This document shows, piece by piece, positions 17,111 through 24,941 of a stretch of DNA of 47,898 bases. The stretch spans positions 1 to 47,898 of the forward strand of contig JBCBGY010000010.1 of NCBI GenBank assembly GCA_038526275.1. The letters are read 5' to 3'. A program made the translations under genes and the position numbers. The first letter of the stretch is position 1; each line of letters begins with the position of its first letter. Source of the DNA: 188UL27-1 sp038526275 (GTDB lineage Bacteria > Pseudomonadota > Alphaproteobacteria > Rhodobacterales > Rhodobacteraceae). Under the pieces are notes generated by a model, which did not search any database, had not been told where the DNA came from, and worked only from the letters and a program-made list of their open reading frames with translations.

Positions 17111-18112
17111 TTACGCGTTTTCTTTCCGAAACCGTGCGGGCGTGTGCCCGACCCAACGTTTGAACGCGCGGGTGAAGGAGCTTTGTTCCGAGAAGCCGGT
17201 CAAGAAGGCGACCTCTGCAAGGGAATATTGCTGATCTCGCAAAAGCCCTTCGGCCAGTTCCCGACGGGTGCGTTCTGTCAAGGCCTGGAAGGTCAGTCCA
17301 TGTTCAGAGAGGCGCCGGTGAAAGGATCGGCCACTCATCCCCAGACCGCGCGCGATATCGGCCATTTTGGGCAGGCCTTCGCTGAGAGACCGCGCGATGG
17401 CATCCTTTGCAACGCGTTCCAACGAACCGTCTTTGTCTCCAACCTCTCGCAGTTCGGCATCCAGATGGGACAGTAGAAACTGCGTTATGCCCTCATCTCC
17501 CAGGATGTTCGGGCGGGCGAGGGACTCAGGCGACAGCAACAAGGCATCTTGGTCCATATCAAAACGCACAGGGCAGCCGAAATAGGAGACATGGGCATCT
17601 AGTGCGGGTGGTGCGGTATGCTTCAACCATACTTCCAATGGGTGAAAGTCCGCCGCGGAAACCTGACGGCTGATCGAGACTCCGCTGGCAAGGGTGGCCT
17701 CATTCGACAGTCGGAGCCCTAACCGCCGTTGGCCTGTGCGATGGAGCAGAAAAAGGACGCCGCGCTCGCATGGGCGCAGTTCATACTCGACCACGCTCGT
17801 CCAAAGACGCGCATATCGCGCGACCCGCGCAAAAGAACCGCCAAGGTCAGGCGCGGCTTTGAAGGCAAGGCCCAAGGCACCATATTCGTCGCAGCGCATA
17901 GATGCGCCAACGCGAATGGGCAGGTCCGTCACGTCAATCTGCTGAGCGATCCGTTCCAGCATCGTGTAATAGGCCACGTCCGTGACCATGACCTTTGGGT
18001 CCCAAGGTGCCGCCGGATCGAGCCCGATTTCGGCCAGCAGGGCCGAGCCATCCACACCATCTCCAGCCGCGGCGACCATCTTTCGCGCGAAGAGGGAGGT
18101 AATTACATTCAT
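17111..18112 (-). CDS. AraC family transcriptional regulator (arabinose-binding-like N-domain)
   Basis: A 333-residue regulator. Residues 1 to about 200 match the Arabinose_bd-type sensor half seen in OruR/ArgR-like AraC proteins (ITSLFARKMVAAAG, LPIRVGASMRCDEYGALG, EVWLKHTAPPALDAHVSYFG). The last about 100 residues hold two helix-turn-helix motifs (MADIARGLGMSGRSFHRRL and SLAEVAFLTGFSEQSSFTRA) ending FKRWVGHTPARFRKENA, the AraC signature. It lies 127 bp upstream of the NmrA-like gene on the same strand. The likely targets are that reductase and DUF1772, but this is inferred from position only. The ligand is unknown. Confidence 0.88.
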   Translation of the reverse strand: MNVITSLFARKMVAAAGDGVDGSALLAEIGLDPAAPWDPKVMVTDVAYYTMLERIAQQIDVTDLPIRVGASMRCDEYGALGLAFKAAPDLGGSFARVARYARLWTSVVEYELRPCERGVLFLLHRTGQRRLGLRLSNEATLASGVSISRQVSAADFHPLEVWLKHTAPPALDAHVSYFGCPVRFDMDQDALLLSPESLARPNILGDEGITQFLLSHLDAELREVGDKDGSLERVAKDAIARSLSEGLPKMADIARGLGMSGRSFHRRLSEHGLTFQALTERTRRELAEGLLRDQQYSLAEVAFLTGFSEQSSFTRAFKRWVGHTPARFRKENA

Positions 18113-18134
18113 GGCAACGGAACCAGCCTGCCGG

Positions 18135-18473
18135 CTACTCCACGACGCGGATCAGCTTGCGTTCCAACACCTGCAGAACTGTTCGCAAATCGTGGCCGCG
18201 CTTGAGCACCTGCCCTTCCATGCCGATCACAGCATAAAGGCCCTGGCGCCCGCGCAGTTTGGGACGTTTTTCGATCCGGTAGAGCGGATGTTCGGCCGTG
18301 CGACGAAAGACGCTGAAGACGGCCACGTCGCGCAAACAGGAAATGCCGTAATCTCGCCACTCACCTGCAGCGACCATTCGACCATAGAGCGCGAGGATCA
18401 AACTGAGCTCTGCGCGTTGAAATGCAACTTTCTCTTCGGCGGGTCGCATGGGAAACGGCGTAGGAACTGTCAT
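18135..18473 (-). CDS. DUF2794 domain protein
   Basis: A 112-residue conserved alphaproteobacterial protein of unknown function. The core ELSLILALYGRMVAAGEWRD then YGISCLRDVAVFSVFRRT and LYRIEKRPKLRGRQG is the DUF2794 signature. It is basic, with no signal peptide or membrane segment, so it is cytoplasmic. The start at 18473 (MTVPTPFPMRPAEE) fits the family. The in-frame extension upstream to 18614 has no family likeness. It stands as a single gene, with the AraC gene 22 bp downstream on the same strand and a 531-bp gene-free stretch upstream. Confidence 0.85.
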   Translation of the reverse strand: MTVPTPFPMRPAEEKVAFQRAELSLILALYGRMVAAGEWRDYGISCLRDVAVFSVFRRTAEHPLYRIEKRPKLRGRQGLYAVIGMEGQVLKRGHDLRTVLQVLERKLIRVVE

Positions 18474-18614
18474 AGTGTCAGTCTGTTGTGCTGAACCGGC
18501 AAAATCAACCCACGCCCCATTCGCGAGCCAGAATAGCCCAAAAAACTTCCGCCTTTGGTCAGCCTCATGCCTTTCGGTGCCGCTATCTATACTTTGTAGA
18601 GAGTGAAAACTCAC

Positions 18615-18660
18615 CCCGGTACCGCGAGCTTATTGCCCCCACCTTTATCGCGGTACCGGG
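18615..18660. repeat. Perfect 13-bp inverted repeat with 20-nt spacer
   Basis: CCCGGTACCGCGA (18615-18627) and its exact reverse complement TCGCGGTACCGGG (18648-18660) flank a 20-nt spacer. It lies about 142 bp upstream of the DUF2794 start, inside the 531-bp gene-free region 18474-19004. Each arm also contains the palindrome GGTACC. It could be an operator pair or a stable RNA hairpin. No T-run follows on either strand. Confidence 0.6.
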
Positions 18661-18743
18661 ACTACAAGCTCCCAGATGATCATTGCGGTGGTGCTCCCGC
18701 CCCCTTCGTGCGGCCTTGCGGCCTTCGCAGGCGTTGGGCCCGG

Positions 18744-18798
18744 CAGGCGCGCTGCGCGCGCCTGTGCCTCCGGCGGTGATATTTTGGCCAATAAGAAA
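18744..18798. repeat. Possible dispersed intergenic palindromic element
   Basis: CAGGCGCGC (18744-18752) and GCGCGCCTG (18756-18764) form a 9-bp stem with a 3-nt loop. A CCTCCGGCGGTGATATTTTGG tail follows, written here in full only to its core CCTCCGGCGG, then ATTTTGGCCAATAAGAAA. From memory, elements with CTCCGGCGG next to an AT-rich ATTTTGG stretch recur between genes in Roseobacter-group genomes. I cannot confirm copy number from this window. The rest of 18474-19004 shows nothing else except the terminator below. Confidence 0.4.
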
Positions 18799-18902
18799 CG
18801 GGCGATCCGGCTGGAAACAGAGTAATTCCCAGTCCTTGGTTTCCGTTCACGTTATCGTGGTCTAGAAGCAATGCACGCTAAACGAGAGTTGCCGCGGTCT
18901 GC

Positions 18903-18932
18903 AAAAAAAAGGACCCGGGCACGAAGCCCGGG
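18903..18932 (-). terminator. Rho-independent terminator of the response-regulator gene
   Basis: Read on the minus strand, CCCGGGC and GCCCGGG (18914-18920 and 18926-18932) form a 7-bp stem with a 5-nt loop. It is followed by eight T residues (18903-18910 as A on the plus strand). It begins about 72 nt past the stop at 19005. Confidence 0.85.
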
Positions 18933-19004
18933 CCAGTCCAACAGGGAGGTGCCACATCATAACCCCGATGTGGCCAGGGGAACCGTTGCGGGTACCGATC
19001 TACC

Positions 19005-19691
19005 CTATGCCACCAATCTATACCCCCCGGATTCGGTCACAAGAAGGCGGGCATTGGACGGGTCTGGTTCAATTTTCTGACGCAGACGATAAATGTGTGT
19101 CTCTAATGTATGTGTTGTAACACCAGCATTGTAGCCCCACACTTCATGCAAAAGTACGTCTCGGGCCACAACGCCTTCGGAAGCGCGGTATAAGAACTTG
19201 AGAATATTGGTTTCTTTCTCAGTCAGCCGAATTTTGCGATCATTGTCATCGACCAACATTTTCATCGCCGGCTTGAACGTATAGGGCCCAAGCTGGAAAA
19301 CAGCGTCTTCAGACTGCTCATGTTGCCGCAATTGCGCCCTAATCCGCGCCAATAGCACCGGAAACTTGAAAGGCTTGGTGACATAATCGTTGGCACCAGC
19401 GTCCAAACCAAGAATCGTATCGGCGTCACTGTCATGGCCCGTCAGCATCAAGACAGGGCATTTCACGCCTTGCTTGCGCATCAGGCGACAAAGTTCGCGG
19501 CCATCGGTATCCGGCAAACCTACGTCCAAAATGATCAGGTCGTAGATGCCGCCCTTGACCTTTTCCATTGCTTCTGCGCCTGATCCCCCCTCGAACACAT
19601 CGAAGTCTTCGGTCATCACGAGCTGTTCGCTCAGGGCTTCACGCAGATCGTCATCGTCATCAACAAGAAGAATCTTCTTCAGGTTTGCCAT
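19005..19691 (-). CDS. Orphan OmpR/PhoB-family response regulator
   Basis: A 228-residue two-domain regulator. The receiver domain has the acidic cluster DDDDD (11-15), phosphoacceptor D56 (LILDVGLPD) and conserved K106 (VTKPFK). The winged-helix output domain covers about 130-228 (LTEKETNILKFLYRA, LLHEVWGYN, LETHIYRLRQKIEP, GGYRLVA). The start at 19691 is supported by GAGGAGG 9 nt upstream; the frame runs further upstream without homology. No histidine kinase is adjacent, so it is an orphan. It may correspond to the conserved orphan envelope regulators of alphaproteobacteria (CenR type), but I cannot prove this from the sequence. It is divergent from ribA, with 166 bp between the starts, and ends at a clear terminator. 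Confidence 0.9.
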   Translation of the reverse strand: MANLKKILLVDDDDDLREALSEQLVMTEDFDVFEGGSGAEAMEKVKGGIYDLIILDVGLPDTDGRELCRLMRKQGVKCPVLMLTGHDSDADTILGLDAGANDYVTKPFKFPVLLARIRAQLRQHEQSEDAVFQLGPYTFKPAMKMLVDDNDRKIRLTEKETNILKFLYRASEGVVARDVLLHEVWGYNAGVTTHTLETHIYRLRQKIEPDPSNARLLVTESGGYRLVA

Positions 19692-19857
19692 GTTGAACAG
19701 CCTCCTCAACTCTCTTGCGTTCCATCTGCGCACATTTGGTGTAACCGGCAAGGTATGCTGCAAAGGTTTCACGCCCTCGTGTGGGGCCGCGAGGAAATGT
19801 TTCAAATTCCAATAGATAGCGGCTAAAAGGCCGCAAGCGGTGCGAGAACGGGCTTTT

Positions 19858-20919
19858 ATGACACTTTCCCTAACTTCGATTGAACGCCGCGCAAGGGCGC
19901 GGGCCGACCTGCGCATGGGTGTTCCCGTCGTGTTGAGCGACGGCTCCTCACTGTTGATCGCGGCAGCGGTAGAGACCTTGTCCGGCGAACGCTTCCAGGC
20001 GATTCGCTCCCTTGGCCAGCCCCATCTCGTCATTACTCAGCGGCGCGCACAGACCTTAAACGCGCGGGCCTATGATGGTGAGCTTGCCCGCCTGCGGATC
20101 CCTGCAACAGCGGACATGCTGTGGCTTCAGGCAATGGCTGATCCGGCGGATGATCTGAAATCCCCTATGAAGGGCCCCTTTCATAGTGAGCGCGAAGGTG
20201 CTGCAAATCTTCACGCGGCGGGTCTGGTGCTGGCCAAAGAGGCCAGATTGCTGCCTGCGCTTATGACCGTCACGGTCGATGCCGCCCCTCCGGATCTGGT
20301 CGTTCTCGACGTTTCACCGACCGTTGCCGAAAGCCACTATTCCGATGTGATCTGGGCCAAAGTTCCACTGACTGTTTCAAAGAACAGCCGGCTTCATGTG
20401 TTTCGTCCTGACGATGGGGGAGAGGAACATTATGCTGTCGAAATCGGCCGTCCGCCGCGTGATATGCCGGTGCTGGCCCGGTTGCATTCGGCCTGTGTCA
20501 CCGGTGACTTGATGGGAAGTCTGAAATGTGATTGCGGCCCCCAATTGCGCGCGGCACTTGCGGCGATGGGTCAGGCGGGCGCCGGTGTTTTGCTTTACTT
20601 GAATCAAGAGGGCCGAGGCATCGGTCTGGCCAACAAAATGCGGGCATATGCCCTGCAGGACCAGGGCTTTGATACGGTTGAGGCGAATCATCGGCTAGGT
20701 TTCGAAGATGACGAACGCGACTTTCGGATTGGGGCACAGCTTTTGCGACGCCTGGGTTTCAATCAGGTTCGATTGATGACCAACAATCCGGCCAAAATCG
20801 CGATGATGGAAGCGCACGGAATTTCGGTTCCGGAAAGAGTGCCCCTGCAAGTCGGAGAAACAGCCGAGAATCGTGCCTATCTGGACACCAAGGCTGCCAA
20901 ATCAGGGCATCTTTTGTGA
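19858..20919 (+). CDS. ribA: GTP cyclohydrolase II with a degenerate RibB-like N-terminal domain
   Basis: First committed enzyme of riboflavin synthesis, opening GTP to a diaminopyrimidinone. Residues about 168-353 form the cyclohydrolase II domain. The zinc cysteines C213, C224 and C226 (HSACVTGDLMGSLKCDCG) have the E. coli spacing, and YLNQEGRGIGLANKM plus LMTNNPAKI are present. Residues 1-160 align in pattern with dihydroxybutanone-phosphate synthase (LRMGVPVVLSDG, GAANLHAAGLVLAKEARLLP). However, the acidic catalytic loop and the RxGHTEA motif are missing, so that half is probably inactive. A GTG start at 19840, with AAAAGG upstream, would add six residues and cannot be excluded. The gene overlaps the next by 4 bp (GTGA). 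Confidence 0.9.
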   Translation: MTLSLTSIERRARARADLRMGVPVVLSDGSSLLIAAAVETLSGERFQAIRSLGQPHLVITQRRAQTLNARAYDGELARLRIPATADMLWLQAMADPADDLKSPMKGPFHSEREGAANLHAAGLVLAKEARLLPALMTVTVDAAPPDLVVLDVSPTVAESHYSDVIWAKVPLTVSKNSRLHVFRPDDGGEEHYAVEIGRPPRDMPVLARLHSACVTGDLMGSLKCDCGPQLRAALAAMGQAGAGVLLYLNQEGRGIGLANKMRAYALQDQGFDTVEANHRLGFEDDERDFRIGAQLLRRLGFNQVRLMTNNPAKIAMMEAHGISVPERVPLQVGETAENRAYLDTKAAKSGHLL

Positions 20920-21410
20920 CGCCTCAGGATCTGCTGGTTGGGCCGTGGGGTGCGCACTTCATGGGGCGTCGGTTTCCGGCAGCTATCGGTAAGTCCGGGA
21001 TGACAAACGACAAGCGGGAAGGCGATGGCGCCTCACCGCGGGGGTCTCATCGTATCGTAGGGATGCTTTACCGCCCCGACCGGATACGGCGTCCCGCAGA
21101 TTGGGCCGTGCCTATTGGCCCTCGGGATCTTTGGTCAGACGATCCTGCAGACCCGAATTATAACCACCGGGTCAAAGCCCCCCACGCATTCCGGCATGAA
21201 CGGCTTCGCCGCCCGGATCCGCTATATGACCTTGTTTTACTGACCAATTGGAACTGGCCAGACAGCCAACCCGGCCAAGGTTCGGCAATATTTCTGCATG
21301 CCTGGCGAAAGCCGCGCCACCCGACCGAAGGCTGCGTTGCATTCAATCCCACTCATTTGAGATGGATCGCGGCCCGGATCCAACGCGGGACCCGGATCAT
21401 CATACGCTAA
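20916..21410 (+). CDS. L,D-transpeptidase (YkuD-type catalytic domain)
   Basis: A 164-residue protein with the L,D-transpeptidase signature near its C-terminus: IFLHAWRKPRHPTEGCVAF, holding the conserved His and the nucleophilic Cys. The N-terminal part has the beta-strand core (FPAAIGKSGMTNDKREGDGA, PRGSHRIVGMLYRP). Family members cross-link peptidoglycan or attach proteins to it. No clear signal peptide is seen, as in several short alphaproteobacterial members, so the route to the periplasm is unclear. The GTG start overlaps the ribA stop by 4 bp, indicating translational coupling. Its stop interleaves with that of the convergent yggS (4-bp overlap). Confidence 0.85.
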   Translation: MTPQDLLVGPWGAHFMGRRFPAAIGKSGMTNDKREGDGASPRGSHRIVGMLYRPDRIRRPADWAVPIGPRDLWSDDPADPNYNHRVKAPHAFRHERLRRPDPLYDLVLLTNWNWPDSQPGQGSAIFLHAWRKPRHPTEGCVAFNPTHLRWIAARIQRGTRIIIR

Positions 21411-22063
21411 GACTGCGCGTAATCTCGGGCCCCAAAGATCGCTGATCCGACCCGCACATGGGTGGCGCCCAAAGCGATGGCCTTCTCAAAGTCGGCACTC
21501 ATCCCCATGCTCAAGTCTGCCAACCCGTTGCGTTCGGCGATCTTGGCCAGCAAAGCGAAATGCAGGCTGGCCTCTTCGTCCACCGGTGGCAAGCACATCA
21601 AGCCGCGAACCGGCAGATCCATCGATTCGCATTCTGACACAAACGCATCCGCATCGGCTGGCAAGACACCCGCTTTTTGCGGCTCCTCACCTGTATTGAT
21701 CTGCACAAACAGCGACGGGCATTGGCCAATTTCCTGCGCAAGACGCGCCAGGGTGGCCGCCAGTTTCGGGCGGTCGAGGGAATGGATCACTTGAAACAGA
21801 CCCATGGCTTGCCGGGCCTTGTTGGTTTGCAAGGGCCCGACGAGGTGCAACTCAACCCCTTCGAAACGCTCCCGAAAAGCGGGCCACTTGCCTGCCGCCT
21901 CTTGCACTTTGTTCTCGCCGAAAGTGCGATGGCCTTGATCAAGCACTGCTTCCACACGTTCCAGGGGCTGCACCTTGGAAACCGCGATCAAGGTGGTCTG
22001 ACCCTGGCGATCCGCCGCATCCTCTGCCTTTGTGATACGCGCCCGAATATCAGTTAATGACAC
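21407..22063 (-). CDS. yggS: Pyridoxal phosphate homeostasis protein (YggS/PLPBP)
   Basis: A cytoplasmic PLP-binding protein of 218 residues, the usual length, with a single-domain alanine-racemase-like barrel. The PLP lysine is K30 in LIAVSKVQP. Further signatures are FGENKVQEA, HLVGPLQTNKAR, VQINTGEEPQKAG, LSMGMSADFEKAIALGATHV and RVGSAIFG (phosphate-binding end). It buffers pyridoxal phosphate and has no known catalytic reaction. It lies 3 bp downstream of the TPR-sulfotransferase gene on the same strand, so the two are probably co-transcribed. The 3' end overlaps the convergent L,D-transpeptidase gene by 4 bp. Confidence 0.95.
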   Translation of the reverse strand: MSLTDIRARITKAEDAADRQGQTTLIAVSKVQPLERVEAVLDQGHRTFGENKVQEAAGKWPAFRERFEGVELHLVGPLQTNKARQAMGLFQVIHSLDRPKLAATLARLAQEIGQCPSLFVQINTGEEPQKAGVLPADADAFVSECESMDLPVRGLMCLPPVDEEASLHFALLAKIAERNGLADLSMGMSADFEKAIALGATHVRVGSAIFGARDYAQS

Positions 22064-22066
22064 GGG

Positions 22067-23530
22067 TTACTCCTCAAAATAGGCGTCAATAAAGGGCTGA
22101 AGGTCTGCCTCATGCCGGGTCCAGGCCGCACTCGATGACTTGTAAATTGGCTGGCGCACCTGGTGAACGCTCAGGGTTTTCACCGCTCGCTTGTTCTGGT
22201 GAAAATCGAGGCAGGCCGGGTCCCATTCGAGCCCGACAGCCTCGATCAACCGGCGAGTTTGAGCTTCGGGATCGGCGACAAGATCCTCGTAAACAACCTC
22301 TGTCAAGTCGGCTCCCATGACATCTTGCCAGAACGCCATCATCTGATCGTAGGTCCGCATGTAAGCCGCGATTTGCTTGAAGTCGTAAGCGTAGCGATGC
22401 CGACCCGGAGCAAAGACATTCTTATAGATCGAAAGGGCAACATCTCGCGGATCCCGCCGGACGATAATGAACCGCGCACCAGGCACGGCAAACTTCATGA
22501 TCCCAAGGATCAAATGGGACTGCACGGACTTGTCGGTAAATCGGCCCGAGGCGCCAAGGCCCTTGTCCACCGCGTTGAGGTAGGCATCCCGCAAGGCCGC
22601 CCAATCTTCCTTGCTCATTGATGAAAGGTGACGCAGGCCCTTTGCCGGATCGCCCAACAAACCGTAGGTCGCCCGAAGCCCGTGGGCCATTTCGCCACCA
22701 CCCACAACCTCGGGATGACTGGCGATGATTTGCTCGACCAATGTGGTGCCGGATCGGGGTAAACCGGACACAAAAATCGGATGGGCACCGTCTGACGTGC
22801 CATCTCCGGTTGAAAAATCGAACTCCACGCAAGCTGATTTGAGCGCCGCAATTTCCTGCTCTCGGGCCGCCAGATCGAATGGATAGGCTTTCGTCAAGGC
22901 AGCATTGGCCGGGTTGAGATATTTGAACATCAGCTCCGGCTGACCAGTATCTTCCATCACCTTGGCCAGAGCGAACCCCAAATGTGCGCGGCTGTGCCCT
23001 TTGACCGACTTGTCCGCCCAAGCGCGCTTCATCGCACCAATTAGTGGGTCACCGGGCTGCAATTTCTTGGTTGCCAGGAAGGTCCGGTAGATCTCGCCTT
23101 CCTTTGGCGCGATCTTCAGAACGCTGCGAAACTCCGTCTCGGACTCTTCGAAACGTCCGGCGCGCTGCAAGACAAAGGCCTTGTCCGCCCGTGGTTTCAC
23201 AGCTTTGGGCGTAAGAGCAATCAAGTTGTCGTAAATGGCAATGGCATCATCCAGATCTCCGGCCTCAACCAAGGCATGGGCCAAAACGGTCAGTATGGCC
23301 GGCTCATCAGGTTTCGATTGGGCGGCGCGGCGCAGAGAGATAACAGCCTCGGGCCATTTCTTTTCTGCTGCGTTCAGTTGCCCCATCTGGAAATGGACCT
23401 GCGGCAATCCCGGAGCAGCCAAAAGGATTTTGCGATAGACGGCACGTGCCTCGCCCAACCGTCCGGCCTTTTGCAGCGCGGTTGCTTGAGAAAACAAACC
23501 TTTGAGCTGTTCTTTTGACAGTGCCAGCAT
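22067..23530 (-). CDS. TPR-repeat sulfotransferase
   Basis: A 487-residue fusion. Residues about 5-160 carry tetratricopeptide-like helices (ALQKAGRLGEARAVYRKIL, VLQRAGRFEESETEFRSVL). Residues about 250-480 form a PAPS-dependent sulfotransferase: the 5'-phosphosulfate loop GLPRSGTT (256-263) and the 3'-phosphate motif FIIVRRDPRDVALSIYKN. This architecture resembles protein-tyrosine or glycan sulfotransferases of the Sulfotransfer_3 type. The acceptor is not known. It has no membrane segment or signal peptide, so a cytoplasmic acceptor or a small-molecule substrate is possible. It sits between yggS (3 bp) and the porin gene (98 bp, with the porin terminator between), all on the minus strand. 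Confidence 0.88.
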   Translation of the reverse strand: MLALSKEQLKGLFSQATALQKAGRLGEARAVYRKILLAAPGLPQVHFQMGQLNAAEKKWPEAVISLRRAAQSKPDEPAILTVLAHALVEAGDLDDAIAIYDNLIALTPKAVKPRADKAFVLQRAGRFEESETEFRSVLKIAPKEGEIYRTFLATKKLQPGDPLIGAMKRAWADKSVKGHSRAHLGFALAKVMEDTGQPELMFKYLNPANAALTKAYPFDLAAREQEIAALKSACVEFDFSTGDGTSDGAHPIFVSGLPRSGTTLVEQIIASHPEVVGGGEMAHGLRATYGLLGDPAKGLRHLSSMSKEDWAALRDAYLNAVDKGLGASGRFTDKSVQSHLILGIMKFAVPGARFIIVRRDPRDVALSIYKNVFAPGRHRYAYDFKQIAAYMRTYDQMMAFWQDVMGADLTEVVYEDLVADPEAQTRRLIEAVGLEWDPACLDFHQNKRAVKTLSVHQVRQPIYKSSSAAWTRHEADLQPFIDAYFEE

Positions 23531-23573
23531 GATGTGCCCCCCGGGGTTGGGTCAGTGCTAGCGGCCTGCCCCA

Positions 23574-23606
23574 CAAAAGAAAAGAGCGGGCACAAGGCCC
23601 GCTCTT
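23574..23606 (-). terminator. Rho-independent terminator of the porin gene
   Basis: AAGAGCGGGC (23582-23591) and GCCCGCTCTT (23597-23606) form a perfect 10-bp stem with a 5-nt loop. On the minus strand a T-rich tail (TTTTCTTTTG) follows. It begins 23 nt after the porin stop at 23629. The transcript of the sulfotransferase gene must start or read through just downstream. Confidence 0.92.
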
Positions 23607-23628
23607 CCCTTCAAATCCTGAAGTAGGA

Positions 23629-24708
23629 TTAGAAGCTCATGCTCAGGCCGAGCGAGAAGCTGTCGAACTCTTCGTCGTTGCCAGCCGCATCGGTGACAGT
23701 ACCGTCAGAGTAAGCAGCCAGGACAGACATGCCGCCGCCCAGGTCGTAGCCAACGTTCAGAGCGAAACCGTCTGCTTCGGAGTCGTCGCCGAAGTCAAAC
23801 ATACCGTAGTTGGCTGCCAGGGTCAGAGCGTCGAACGAGTAAGCGGCACCAACGCCGACATAGTTCGAACCTTCGATACCAGCGATGTCGCCGTCAACGT
23901 AGTTCAGAACAGCAGAGAAGCCGCTGTCGAAGTTACCAGTGACAGAGATACCGAAGATGTCCGCAGTTTCATCAGCAGTACGTGCTGCGTTGCCATCTTC
24001 GAGCAGGCCGCCTACGGCGTCAGCGTCGATGGACTGGTAACCAGCACCAACTACGATCGAACCAGCAGCCAGGTCAAAGGTGTAACGCGCACCAATGGCG
24101 AATGCTGTGTCCAGTGCTTCAACCGACTGCTCGTCTACGCCAGCGACAACGAAGCCATCGCCATCGGTGTCCAGATCGGTTGTGGACTGACCCTGTTCAA
24201 CCGACACTGCGACGGTGAAAGCATCAAACGAATATTCGTAACGAACGATCTGGCCGTCATAGAAGCCAGCACCGTCGTGGTACGAACCGAAGAAGCCAGG
24301 ATGCTCGGTTTCGGAGTCATCGATCGAGCCTGGGTGGCCGACGTTGATTTCCTGCAGAGCAAAGTCCAGAGCGCCGTCAGTATCACCAACAGTCACACGG
24401 CCAAAGTTGCCGGAGATAAAGATTGCGTAACCGCCGATATCGTCCAGCTCAGAGTCAAAGGAGCTGGCGGAATCAGGGTCCAGCGTAGCGGCTTCGTCCA
24501 AGTCAACAGACACACCGAACTGCAAACCACCGTCTGTTTCGCCAGTCATGCTGAACGTAACATCAACGTCGTTGAAGAACTGTACGTTGTCGTCGTAACG
24601 TGAACCGCCCACGATACCGAGTTCAGCCGAACCCGAGATCGATACTTCTGCTGCCGCCATGCCGGCCAGGCCGACCAGTGCGGTAGAAGCGAGAAGAACT
24701 TTTTTCAT
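23629..24708 (-). CDS. Outer-membrane porin of the Rhodobacter type
   Basis: A 359-residue trimeric general porin. The signal peptide MKKVLLASTALVGLAGMAAA is cleaved before EVSISG. The mature chain starts with the typical SISGSAELGIVGG strand, alternates beta strands with acidic loops, and ends in the aromatic outer-membrane signature LGLSMSF. The very acidic composition fits a marine bacterium and a cation-tolerant pore. GAGGGAAA lies a few bases before the ATG, and the promoter must be in the 233-bp gap to the divergent DUF3576 gene. The codon choice is regular and GC-rich, as expected for a highly expressed gene. A strong terminator follows. Confidence 0.95.
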   Translation of the reverse strand: MKKVLLASTALVGLAGMAAAEVSISGSAELGIVGGSRYDDNVQFFNDVDVTFSMTGETDGGLQFGVSVDLDEAATLDPDSASSFDSELDDIGGYAIFISGNFGRVTVGDTDGALDFALQEINVGHPGSIDDSETEHPGFFGSYHDGAGFYDGQIVRYEYSFDAFTVAVSVEQGQSTTDLDTDGDGFVVAGVDEQSVEALDTAFAIGARYTFDLAAGSIVVGAGYQSIDADAVGGLLEDGNAARTADETADIFGISVTGNFDSGFSAVLNYVDGDIAGIEGSNYVGVGAAYSFDALTLAANYGMFDFGDDSEADGFALNVGYDLGGGMSVLAAYSDGTVTDAAGNDEEFDSFSLGLSMSF

Positions 24709-24941
24709 CGTTTTCCCTCGTTAGTCTCTAAAGAGTGCACCGCAACTCGGGAATCCGAATTGGGTATGCACCTTAGTCGCGCCAACACCCCCCGATTGCA
24801 AGGCGCGCCGCGCCGCCACCCTGCCCGCCGGGCAAATTGGTGCAGCTTTGCCACAGTGGGTTTTACAAGGGGAATTTGAAATGCCTTGTGAGCCCTCCAC
24901 GCGTAGGTTAAGCCGCGATGAATGTGTATCAAGGCAACGGT

